A stretch of DNA of 64,000 nt, from assembly GCA_910589415.1 (NCBI GenBank), contig OU342630.1, positions 78,550,186-78,614,185 on the forward strand, read 5' to 3'. Below are positions 1 to 11,600 of this stretch, one piece after another (position 1 is the first letter of the stretch; each line of letters starts with the position of its first letter). The notes under the pieces were generated by a model. It saw only the letters and a program-made list of their open reading frames with translations, ran no database searches and had not been told where the DNA came from. The position numbers and the translations under genes were made by a program. Origin of the DNA: Malachius bipustulatus. Taxonomy: Eukaryota > Arthropoda > Insecta > Coleoptera > Melyridae.

Positions 1-3000
1 GACACCCTGTATTTTTTACCTTGGGACGTAAAAAAGTTTTTTGATTATAGGAGTGTCGTTAGGGTATAGATATCATTGGTATCTGCCAGAGTAAACGGTC
101 AAGTGTATGGAATAAAATAACTAAATCCACACAATTAAATGAAAAATATCTAATGAGCGAAACCTAGGTAGTAGGTAGGTATCTTATACTGTGTGTTCAG
201 TTAATTAATTTTAAGCAAGAACACTGTCGAACATACTGGAAGTATCCGACTTTGTTTTACTGGCATTGGCCTCGAATGAAATGGTAGACACCTGGCAGTG
301 TTTGACATTGGTAAGTACTCTGGACAGCAGTCCATGCAGTCAGACTTAGCTAATAAGTACAGCCAGTTTAAAAGAAAATAATCAGTCGCTAGTAAGAGAA
401 AATTACTCTCAACCTGCAGGTAAAATTTCAAAAAACTCATTACCTATTATAAACTCATTACCTATTATAACACGTCCTGAAAAATAAAAATCTATAGAAC
501 GATCATAGCTAGAGTTCCAAGCAGGTGAGGAAGTTTATATGTGTTAAGGAACGTTAACAGTAAGGAATTGAATGAGTGGTTAGTAAAAGTTTTCAAGTCT
601 TTGAAAATTTAGAACTCCGATAGTTTTACAAATATATCACGAAAGATAATGGAAAAATGTGCTCTCTACGTGTTATAAAATCTAAATGTGATTGAAATAA
701 TTCAATTACTGTTGGAAGTCGATCAGCAGTAAGATAGTTAAGGGTCGGCACTATCAACCGCTTAAATATAACAGTGTTGAAATTGCCCAGTGTGAAAATG
801 TCATGATAACAGCTGGCAAAGGAGATTATGGCTAATCCGTCAAACTTCGCAGAAAATGGTGACATTTGCTTGCTTTTTACCAGCAATTGACATCGTTATG
901 ATTTTCACAGTAAGCAAATACATGAAATGTGTTAATATGAATATTATCAATAGAATATTCGTTCATTTAAGAGCAACCATGAATGTTATAAGACTCAGAA
1001 TAAGAATATCTATAGCTAGCAATAATAATATGTATGTGTGTTGTTAGTCTTATTACAATATTTAAAGTAGAAAAATATAAACAATGAACTGACCTACAAA
1101 CATTGTTTCTTTATTTAATCATCGAATCTTCCAAACATCGCTCAACTGGGACTGTTACCTCCAAAAGCAGAGAACGTTGGTTTGGGTAACTGGTATCGGC
1201 GAGAGCTCAGTGATCTTTCAAGAGTAGTGGCTTCAGTCGCTATTGGGTAAGAAGTGGCTCTTTTTGCAGATCGGCTGTAAAATGTTAAAAACTGCAGTAT
1301 AATATCACTAATTCCTTAGAAAACTATATGATCCATAATGGGCATAGGTATTTGATGCAATACAAACACATCAAGACTTATTAATTACAATTCTTCAACT
1401 TAAAAAAGTTCTAAAGTTGCAAAACTTGAGTTCGTAGAAGCTGTTCTGCCATTATTATCAAGAAACAATAATCTAAATCTTCAATTTTGCTCAAAGCCAA
1501 AAGAATTCATTGCAGCCATGTGAAATATTTACCAGGGCATGAAAACTTGAGGCACGTACACTATGAGAGGCCATACATGATGTAAGCTTGCTTTGTAGAT
1601 TCTCCAAGCAACTAACTCATGTACCAAGCAGGCGGGTTTTAATGCAAAATTTTAGGACTCAAAGCTGTTTGATTTTCCAAAAATCCTACAATTTACATTA
1701 CATTCACCAGCACTTATTGCTATCTACTTTGACATTATTTAATTATATTTTTTTGATACAAGTAAGTAGGTACGTGGGTACTTTGAAAAAATCTCAAACT
1801 CTGAATTATTAGCAGATAACGTAGATCTTAGTATTAATAAGTCAATAAACACATTCAGTAGGATTGTTCAGTTGTTTGTTATTATTAAGAATTGAGGAAT
1901 GTAAAAAATCGTTTGGAACAACCACAACAAAAAGCCATACATACAAGTCATTCAGTATATACAATTAAAATAGTTTATCCTAATATAGAGCAATCATTTT
2001 TGATATTTTGTAAAAAAAAAACTATACAAGTAGAGGAATTTGTGGAAATATATTCTGTAATTTTATTATTAATGGTAACTAAATTGTATGCTGTACCTAG
2101 TATCATTGCAGAAAATATAATTCTAATTTTTGAAAAAAAAAACACGTTTTAATACATAAAACTTTGTATAAATTTTTATACAGGACAGCCTCGGTTTGTG
2201 TAGCCTAAATCGTGGACTAAATTTTGGACTATAAAGGCTGTCCCACATTAGAATGACATATCCAAGTTATATTTTTTTTATAATGGAATTTTCTTAATGT
2301 TATTGCATTTTTAAATTACACGAGAAAATTCAATAAGAGTGGTTTTTACAGTTAGAGTTTGGAGTGGTTTATGAGTTTATAAACAAGTTAAAATCGCCTT
2401 TTCAAATTTCAATTAGTTTCCAAAAGCTAGTTTCCTATTTTTTCTCAATTTTGATTAAATTTTCGATTTCAGGTAACAGGTAAACTAAATTAAATTAAGA
2501 ATTAAATGTCCACAAAATCTCTTACTTGTATATTCATCATAATGGACTAATAATGACTGGTCTAAATAAATAGGCAAAATGACGCATTTTCATTAAGCAA
2601 TTGGTAAAATCAAGGGTTAAGTATTCGGCTGCAGCTTGCAACATTCACTGATCAAATTAAAAGAATAGAACAATCTTGGAAATGGTTTACAACATCAAAC
2701 CAAGCACACAAAATATGTTTAAGATGTTCATTGAATAATTTATTAGAATCATTTTTAATTTACTTTGTTTACTTTATATTTATTACCAGGACAACATGAT
2801 TAATAATAATTACTTAACAGTTTAAAAGTTATTAATGTTTTATTAAATTTATTAATTAAGCGATGTTTATTTATTCCATTAGTTACTCGTTAGATGATCA
2901 GACACAAATGAAGACAGAGGTATGGGATGTCCAACTGCCACGACGTTAACACAAGATGTGCAAGACTACTTCTGGGCGTTTGAAATGTCTATAATTTTAT

Positions 3001-3751
3001 TCAAGTGGTTGGTTAGCTACTTGAGGAGACTTACAAGAAATGCATTTGGTACTGATTTATTTTGAGCTGTTGCTTGCACATTTTGCAATATTACGATTAT
3101 ACATTTTAATTAGCCAACCAAACTGAAAATCAAAGGCAATTCTTATCGCCCAGCATAAAGACAGTGCAAGGTTATTTTATAGTTACCATTTGAGTATATA
3201 ACGTTATCGTTACACATGACTAATATAAACCTTGCGCTTCAGAAAACCACTGTTGCACGCAGGAGGTGACAATCCTATGTCATGGCTGAAACATTGGACC
3301 ACCATAACTTTAACTAATTTCCATTTTTTTTTATCACTAGTGTGAGGTACATGGCTTAATCAATCATAAAGTTAGATTAGATTAATTATGTCAAAACATT
3401 GCATTTCGGCACTAGGGTTCACATACTTTTCTAGGGAATAATATAGTAACAGCTCTAAAAAAGAACGAACAAATAAATCAAGAAATTGCTAAAAAAAATT
3501 AATCATCAGTCCAGTTTCACCAAAAATTTTATGGTCTGTCTAAAATGCATAAAGAGGTATTTAAATTAAGACCAATCATTTCTTCAATAAATTGTTCAAA
3601 AAGTAAATTATAAAAATACTTTTCTTATTATTTTAACTTCATCTTATGATTATTATCTACATTATTCTCAACATTATCTATACTATAATATATGGAAGAG
3701 TTCCATGAACAAGTAATGGGTGTTACTGTTGGGGATTGTAATTGTTAGATA
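1..3751. other. Gene-poor flank, mostly unrecognised
   Basis: No conserved coding sequence seen on either strand; open frames are short and compositionally random. The first bases read ACACCCTGTA, the terminal motif shared by many repeats here, so the window starts at the end of such an element. A small hairpin lies at about 2181-2243 (ACAGGACAGCC against GGCTGTCCCAC). About 2260-2420 matches the family A fold-back described at 28.7 kb and 39.9 kb. Confidence 0.5.
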
Positions 3752-4258
3752 CAGTGGAGTCTCGCTAATCCGAGTCCCGGTGTTCCGAGCTTCCGTGTGA
3801 TCCGAGCTAAAAATAGAATTTACACGATCCGTATTAACCGAGCAACATTATGCTAGGTTCCGCTTTATTCGAGCTATCAGATTCCCTGTTAAAGTAAATA
3901 CATACATACATACATATGTATGTACTATACATATTATGAATGTGTACATAATGTACATACAACTATGCATCTGGTAAAGTATTAGAGAGGAATGAGAAAT
4001 AAGTCTAAGCCACTTGATATTTTATTACACCCTGTTCCTATTAGGTACATATTTCAGATCTTTTTAAGAGGCAAACGGAAATAATAATTGATTTTTGGGT
4101 ATGTATGTAATTACATATGTCGTGGGCTCGATTTAAGCGGAACAAAGTTCAGCGACGGTCGGATTAGACGGATTATTTTTTCATCCGTGAGATCCGAGTT
4201 TCCCGCAAATCCGAGCACCGTCCGGTCCCGTTTAGCTCGAATGAACGGGACTCTACTG
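3752..4258. mobile_element. pogo/Tigger-like MITE with TA target duplication
   Basis: Left end CAGTGGAGTCTCGCTAATCC and the reverse complement of the right end CAGTAGAGTCCCGTTCATTC match, both flanked by TA. The internal ATCCGAG/CTCGGAT words repeated near each end are typical of Tigger/pogo terminal regions. About 507 bp, no transposase. It lies just beyond the rdgB 3' end. Confidence 0.8.
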
Positions 4259-4286
4259 TATACATATATTTTTGAGTTATTAACAA

Positions 4287-4551
4287 TTTATTAAAACAAT
4301 TTTCTCAACATCTCCTTCATGATTGATAAAACCTTGCACGCCACATTAACCGGGCATAAAATTTAATGCGCAATTAATTATTTCCCCCTCATTTTCTCCT
4401 TACATAATCAGACTGATCATCTCCAAAATCTAGAGTCTAAACATTTGTTTCATGGTTAAAGATTCCAAGAAAAAAAATCAAATGTATGTACTTAGATGAA
4501 ACATTTGAAAATACCTTTACAAATCACGATTAAATTAAATGTTATGCATCC
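4287..4551 (-). terminator. rdgB: rdgB 3'UTR with candidate AATAAA poly(A) signal
   Basis: The first canonical AATAAA on the minus strand after the stop codon is at 4292-4287, which predicts a 3'UTR of about 270-290 nt. It lies about 30 bp before the right end of a pogo-like MITE, so cleavage may fall within or beside that repeat. Confidence 0.5.
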
Positions 4552-5667
4552 TCACCTTCTCCTTCTTGAAAAGCTTTGGCCCGGCAGTCCGAAATAGCCT
4601 CTTGGGATGACCATTCTTGCGTTACCCTGTGCAGGTCTCGATCCACCGTGAGCCATCAGCATGCTCAAGTGAGCCGCGTACCCTTCAGTCAGTACTGTTG
4701 CCAAGGCTTGCTGTTTTCTAGATGTTTTACCGACTATGTATATTTGCTTCGGCTTGAGTCCAAGGGAGGTGTAAACACTTATATCCTTAGCACTGCCGTA
4801 TGCAGATACGATAACAACTCCGTGGTTCTGGGATAAACATTTTCATAGTAAAAAATATAGATAGGTAGGTACTAACAAATAAATTTATCAAATCAAATTT
4901 GAATTATTTTGTTGCCTTTTGTAATGCTGGAATAACAAATTACTTACTTTAATTAAATTATTAAGGTAAGCTGCCTTGTGGCCCAATGGATCCGTTGACA
5001 GTCCATCGGCAAAGGAAACTAACCCATGTGGAAAGTTGTGTTGAGATAACCATGACACAACTCTGCGGTGCTGCATATCCGGTCTACCTGTTGTGTAGAT
5101 TATTAGATAACCTAACTCTTGCCAATGTCTGGAACAAATACCAGCTTATAAATAACAAATACTCTAAAAAGTGTTATGATAATATTTCGATAACGTACCT
5201 CACAACATCAACAGCTCCAGCTCTAACTTTGGGATCTTTACCAGTCACAGACATACTGGCCGTGAAAGAACCGTCTATACTGAACACGATGCATTCAGTC
5301 TTGGGTGGTACCACGGCTAAATAAAAATCTACAGCCGTATGATCACCTCTAACAACCATCTGAAATTTTCCAGTAAGACTTCACTTATCGATTTAAAAAA
5401 AAATGTATTTACCTTGACGGGATACAAACCAAAACCCATCGCTTTCTCATCGGGTATCGTGTAAGTCACTCTTCCCGTTTTATCGGTCACTTCTGTAGCG
5501 ATCTGCGTCCATTCACCGACCGGTCCGTCTTTCATTATATGAATGTCGACTTTCTCACCTGTCAAAGTGATCATGTCCAATGGACCGTACATGAATCTTG
5601 CCATCAGTGTCTGAGGAGCACCTTCTCGAACTATCACATCGTTTGCCCGGTGATTCGCAGCAACATT
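4552..5667 (-). other. rdgB: rdgB exons 18-21: LNS2 domain and C-terminus
   Basis: Exon 18 starts [19 protein letters not shown]; exon 19 carries [17 protein letters not shown]; exon 20 carries [20 protein letters not shown]; exon 21 carries [20 protein letters not shown] and ends in a short basic tail before TGA. This is the Lipin/Nir/Smp2 (LNS2) domain, which in Nir2/RdgB binds phosphatidic acid and recruits the protein to the plasma membrane. The first catalytic Asp of the HAD-like motif is replaced by Ser (SIDGS), as usual in this non-enzymatic branch. Confidence 0.93.
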
Positions 5668-8600
5668 CTGAAACAAATTAACGTTATTTGTGTCGTAATG
5701 TAAGAAATCGTCCATATGTCTACAAGGAATAAAGATTGAGAGGCTGTCTTTATATACCCTGCATGCAAACCGGCACAAATGTCCAATCACAGTATCAAGG
5801 AGAAGAAAAAATACAAATTTGACATTACAATATTAATGTCAATTCTAAACTGAACATGCTCGGACCCTACGTTGTGTGCTTTTAATTAAAACAGACCCCC
5901 TACACACCACAAAGAAAATTAAACAATAAAAAAATACAGGTTTATTGAATAAAAATCATCAACTTGCAACAAATAAAACAACATAATAATGAGACATTAG
6001 TCCATATTATCCATATTAAAAATGGCTGATTTATTGTAGTCTGAAGTCTGAATTCATAAATAATTTTATAGTTCGGTACTGACATTTTTCACAGTTCATT
6101 TCTTTATTATCTCCCTCCCGACACCCCTCGTTTGATGACTAGCTTGAAGGAGTCTAAACTAGTCCTCTATGGAACACAGACTGTTCCATAATCCAGCAAC
6201 ACCAGTAGCAGTAGCACGATGATTGAGACTCGAATTTAGCCCTTAGTCATACTATCCATCAAAGTTAAAGTCGAAAGGTTGACACCAAAAATCACAAACT
6301 AACAGACAAAGTAACAGTAAAAACAAATGGTAAAAGAGAAAAGTGAGAGGTCATTTTTAGTCAATGACATTTGATTGCTACTAAAACGCTACAAATGAGA
6401 ATGACTCCATTGTAATCACCAATTAAACTCATCTTCATATTATGTAGTGAAATGGATCGCACCTAGGTAGGATGATAAGGAATTTATTTCGATCTCCCTC
6501 GTTAAATTCAACCAAACCGAAAAAGCAAATAGTGCAAGAATAAGGTACGTAATTACCTAAAGGTAAAATTATTAGGAAATCAAAAAGCAGCTTGGCGCCT
6601 TTACATCAAAGAAACGATTCCTGCCTGCACATTAAATATTCATAAAATAAAACGCTCGCGCTGGTATTATTCCAGCAACTTTAAAAACGACGAAAGGAAC
6701 GGCAAAGCGATGGTAGAAACTCACCAGATGTTAACGAATGTTATTATAAAAGCGCCCTCGAACCGATTGAAAGAATAGAGCGACCTAGATACAGACCGGA
6801 TGGAAAGATTTGTAAAAACACGTGAATTCTAAAACAATAGTAAGTTGCCAGGTATTGCACCTAAGACAACGAAAGTTAGCCAATCAATAAAGCGAATAAA
6901 TAAACGACAGTAGCTAAAAATTCATCATGATCCCTAAACAGTAGCGGTGAAAAAACGAGTAATGACATTTTAGCATTGATGAAGTGGTAGGTAGATACAA
7001 TAAGAAACACAAGAAAGCGTCGGCCGATTTTATGGAAATTTTAGGTAATTCAAGTTCAGGACGATTTAGTAAGGTAGCCACAAACTCAACGTGCTAAGTC
7101 TCACGATAAGAGATATGATAAAAAATAAACACACGATATCACGGTGTAGGACAAGTGCCAATAAGGTGCTCTGTTGTGTGCCGCGTTTAGAAAGTGGGCC
7201 GCTGCGTCTATAAAAGCAGAGGTCTCGACCACCGCCAAATCAGAGTCAGATCAGATTTCGATCAGGCTTGGCCAGATTCCTTAACCCTTGCTTGGAAGAT
7301 CAACGAGACGGCTCTTGTAGCGCACTCCAGGTCTGCCAATCCTTTAAACCAAATTTGTAAACGAGACGACAGCGTGCTGTGCACTCCATGCGCTCTTTTC
7401 TTTACAACTAGGGAAATTTCCACGTGTAATCAGTTAGGACGAATCATTCTTCAAACGAAATTCCAATAAATAATAAAACCGATTCATAACATCCACGAAC
7501 GCAAATTCCCATTTCAAACCAGTAAAATGATCAGCTAGCACAAATCTCTCTTCGAAACAAAATCCACATAAATAAATAATCAAACCTATTCGCCAAATCC
7601 ACGAGCGCAGATCCCATTTTAAATCAAGAAAAATAACAGTTAGGAAATAGGCGGCATCACCAGCAAATAGTAGGTATATACTCTCGCTCTCCACTTTTTT
7701 ATGCTCTCTATGCAGAGTCACAGCCCCTCTCGCCCTTCACCTTTTTGTGCTCTCTGCAAACGAATCCTCTCGCTCGTCATTCGCTTTTAAACTCTCTGAA
7801 AGGAAACCAAAAGTTAACAACAAGTGTCAGTTAATTTGCCCGCTTTTCCGTAAGAAATCCAAATCAGCCGAGATAGAAGAAAATCCAAGTTACAACGAGT
7901 CACAGTAGGTTCTTTTGCGTCATCCGTTTCGGCCATCTTAATCCTGGCATACCTCAATCAAAGAGCAGGGGTGACTACGGGAAACACAACGATAAAAACA
8001 CAACGGTCCTATTAGGGGAAACTAGATGATCACAGTTGCTTTTAGCAACAGAACAATGGGCCCGGGGTCCTATTGTTACAGTAGGTAGTTAAGTTCATTC
8101 TTGAAATCTACGAAATCTCCCTTCTATTATTTCTCCACTAAATCACTTGGACAGGGATCAATTGCAGGAGGCTCACTCAATCAAAAGTACAATCAGAAAA
8201 TGGCATAATCCTTCGACTTCTTCAAGGAAAAGAAGGAACTTAATACTTGAAATTTAAAATCATACCTCAATTAATTTGATAAATATTTACATTATAGACT
8301 ATACATCGGTACGGAAATTGTGTACAGTAACTGACATTTCCAAAAAAGTAATTTCAGAGAAGCGGCAAGCAGGAACTTTCGTTGCAAGAAAAATTTTCCG
8401 CTTGCCGCTTCTCCGAAATTGCTTTTTTAGTACTGTCAGTTACTGTACACAATTTCCATACTAATGTATAGGAGTTCGTGACTGCCAAACCTTCGATAAT
8501 TTATGAAAGCTGAAAGTTTCTGTGTGCATGTCACCAAAAGAGGTAGGAACAATGCAGCGATTAAGAAGTTTGTATAATTGTGGCTTTGTCAGGTAACAGC

Positions 8601-11600
8601 TGAAGAAGTTATACAAAATCACTCCTCAAAATCTTTGAAGTATAAAGGGTAATTTGTTTAAAACTTAAAAAACATGCAGGAAATGCGAAAATGGGCTAAA
8701 AAATTTCCTGAACACATGGATTGTTAGAGAACTTTTAAGTTCTTAGAAGATTTTAATATTTTTTGAATGTCTACAAAGTGGCTGATCAGATAACTCGAAA
8801 TTTTTTACAGTTATTGTATTAACTGAAGTACATGATTTGATACTCCCAACAAAATATTTTAATCCAGTGGTGGAGATCTGGGTATGACGCACCATTAGCA
8901 CTCTTGCTTTGTTAGATTAATAAGCTTCATCATCATCATCATATTCAAAGTAATGTTGTCTTATTTGTGACAAGCTTCTTTCCAATCATATGAAGACAGT
9001 GTATTTTTTTATAGACAAAAGAGTTTGATTAGTGTGAGGATTAGTCCGGGCTAAAGAGGTCTTTTTTTCTTTAAAAAGTGGACCAAAAATGGGAAAAGTT
9101 TACCAAAGGTAAATGGTAGAAAGAAAAGCTCACGCTCATGATGTAGCCTGAACATTATTCAAATTAATGCTGCCTCTTCATGTCCAATCATGTGAAGGCA
9201 GTGTAGAGTTTGATTGGTCCGGGTTTAGGTTTTTTTTTCTTTTAAAAGTGGCCCAAAAATGGAAAAATATGGTCTGAAAAGCTGTTGAAGCAAAACCCAA
9301 TTGATATGTTTATACCATTCTTGAAAATTCGTGAAAACACAAAAAAATCACGTGTCTGTAAAAACTTCAAATTCTTTCAAGGTACCTATATGAAAATATA
9401 GCCTAAAAAAGTATTAGGACTCATGAATATTTGTGAGGAGACTGTAAAGGCACAAGTGAGATTCTATGATAAAGTCCGTTTCACCGAAACTTGTGCAAAA
9501 GTCATAAACCCGTCACAGGTAATCCCACCCTCTGGCCCAGCCTGTCGTCGTCACACAATAGAAGAACTATTTACTTTTCTGACGTCAAATTTTGAAGAAA
9601 AGGTAAGTCGCAATGCAGATGTTTATGAAGAATAAGGAGAGGAATATATTCAGGCTTTTTAGCAAACAACCAGTAACATGGCATATTTTAGATTATAGGG
9701 GTAAACCAGAAATCCCAAACATTTGTTATAGCCAGGTACACCAAATATTAAGTGTATTTATAGCAAAATGCACGTTTGTAAGTAGGCATGTTTAGGACCA
9801 CTGTACTATTTTAGGCGGAGCTTCGAAACTGATGAAATTTATGGCTTTTGCACAAGTTTCGCCGAAACAGACTTTAGTGTAGAATCTCCCTCAAGAAAGT
9901 ATTTTATCATCTATTTTATTTTAAGCCAGTATTATTGCGATAGTTTAACTTGTATGTAAATAAACATTAGATGTTTAAAATTTAAAAAGAATGTTGATCG
10001 TCAGCATGACATTGACCGGTACCAGTGCTATAAAATGATAATTCACTAAATCAGAATAAGAAATCAATGAAAATTAGAATTATAATCAATTAGAATTACA
10101 ATTAATAACTAATCAAGCAAGATGTAGAAGTAATTAATTGAAATCATTACTAATAAAGTTTAAGTGTTTATTGTTCAACTGATATGTTTGAAACCCTTCA
10201 ACTTTCCTTGTTAGCACATGGCGATCCTACCCTCCTTCTGAGACTGTCACATATTGCAGAGGAGAGAACATCATAAGATAATCTTCGCTGAAAGATACTG
10301 AGCCATGGACATACGACATACAAAAAAACTGGGCGGTGTTAGACAAAACACAAAATGTCACCTAGGAAAATGTAGTGAATAAAATACTCACATTTACCTT
10401 AAGTTTAACAGAAGTCCTCTTCCGAATCCACTTCTCTCTTGGCTGACCAGGCGTGAAGCATATCTCTCTGTCGTCGTTTCCCGAAAGTGGGGCAGCTTCA
10501 ATCCCTCCCACCTGCCGAAGTATGAAAGCGATGACATCGCAGCTCTCCCAGTAGCTTGCGTGAAATAAATGCGGCAACGCATTGGTTGGAAAGTTAGAGA
10601 GCCCCTCTGGACAGTAGAGGGCGTAATCTAAACGCTTGCCTCCCCACCATTTCTGCTGCACTATAAACATTGAATGAAATTTAAAATTAAAAATTAAAAA
10701 ATTATTAAAATTATTTGATACCAATCTTCATATAGGTACTGAGTGTGTTCTACACATGGAGCAATAAAGTCAATTTGAAATTAAAATAGTAACCTAAAAT
10801 TATGTAAAATATGTAAAAGGGACACTGAATTTTGAATTAATTATTTTTAAATTGAGGGTGAATGCACGAAATCGTGTTACTTGGTGTATAATTTCATGCA
10901 ATACAAATACAGGGTTCATAGCGAAAAGGTACTAAATTTCACATTTAGGAAAACAGTGAAAAAGTTAAATAAACCAGGTTAAAAGGTTTGCCATAGGAAG
11001 TTACGATAGTGTATGATTACAGTCGGATCGTAAATGAAGCGAAGCAACAAAAACCGTTCAACAAAGGCGTGCGAATTTCGGAGATATTTTAATTGCTTTT
11101 GAAGATAAGTTATCAAAATATGCCTTTCACTTATTCGAAGGCTCATATTTCAGTATTGTATGGAGATTATAATGGACTCGTGTTTTCCTTTACATAGCCA
11201 CTTTTTCTGTAAAATTACATTAACTGAACTTCAATATTTTATCTTGCAATAAAATAGGCAGAGGGACACAGAGCGATTGAATTTTGAGACTTTGAATGAA
11301 GTTATGAGTTTATATGAGTTCAAAATCCCAGTCGCTCTTTCTTACTAAAGCAGGATACACAATGTTAAAAAAAGAGATAAAAACTGTTTAATTTTTTAAA
11401 GAAGACACATTACAGTTTTTTTCTTTTGGTTTTCCTCTTTGTCAATTGCTTTTCCTAGTTTGTCAAATGATTTTCTTATTTTCAAGTAACTAGTCATGGA
11501 TTTATCAATCAGTTTCACTTTAGGTCAACTATTGCGTACATTATTATGAACAATGGAAAAGCATTTGGTATGAAAGGAATCTAATAATTTGACAAAAGAG

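Larger units (their letters stand above)
5668..10397. other. rdgB intron 17 (4.7 kb), repeat-bearing
   Basis: This intron separates the DDHD exons from LNS2. It contains an LTR-like promoter region (about 7170-7800), a hairpin repeat (8299-8471), a duplicated 130-bp unit (8940-9270), a fold-back (9450-9895) and an LTR-like repeat (9945-10190), listed separately. The section 5820-7100 shows no recognisable coding or repeat structure. Confidence 0.6.

Noticed and set aside
4576..5324. Plus-strand open frames across the rdgB LNS2 exons
   Set aside because: They are antisense shadows; the minus strand gives conserved LNS2 sequence with consistent splice phases.
10394..10582. Minus-strand 62-codon frame overlapping rdgB exon 17
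   Set aside because: Alternative frame of the conserved exon [12 protein letters not shown]; no family similarity.
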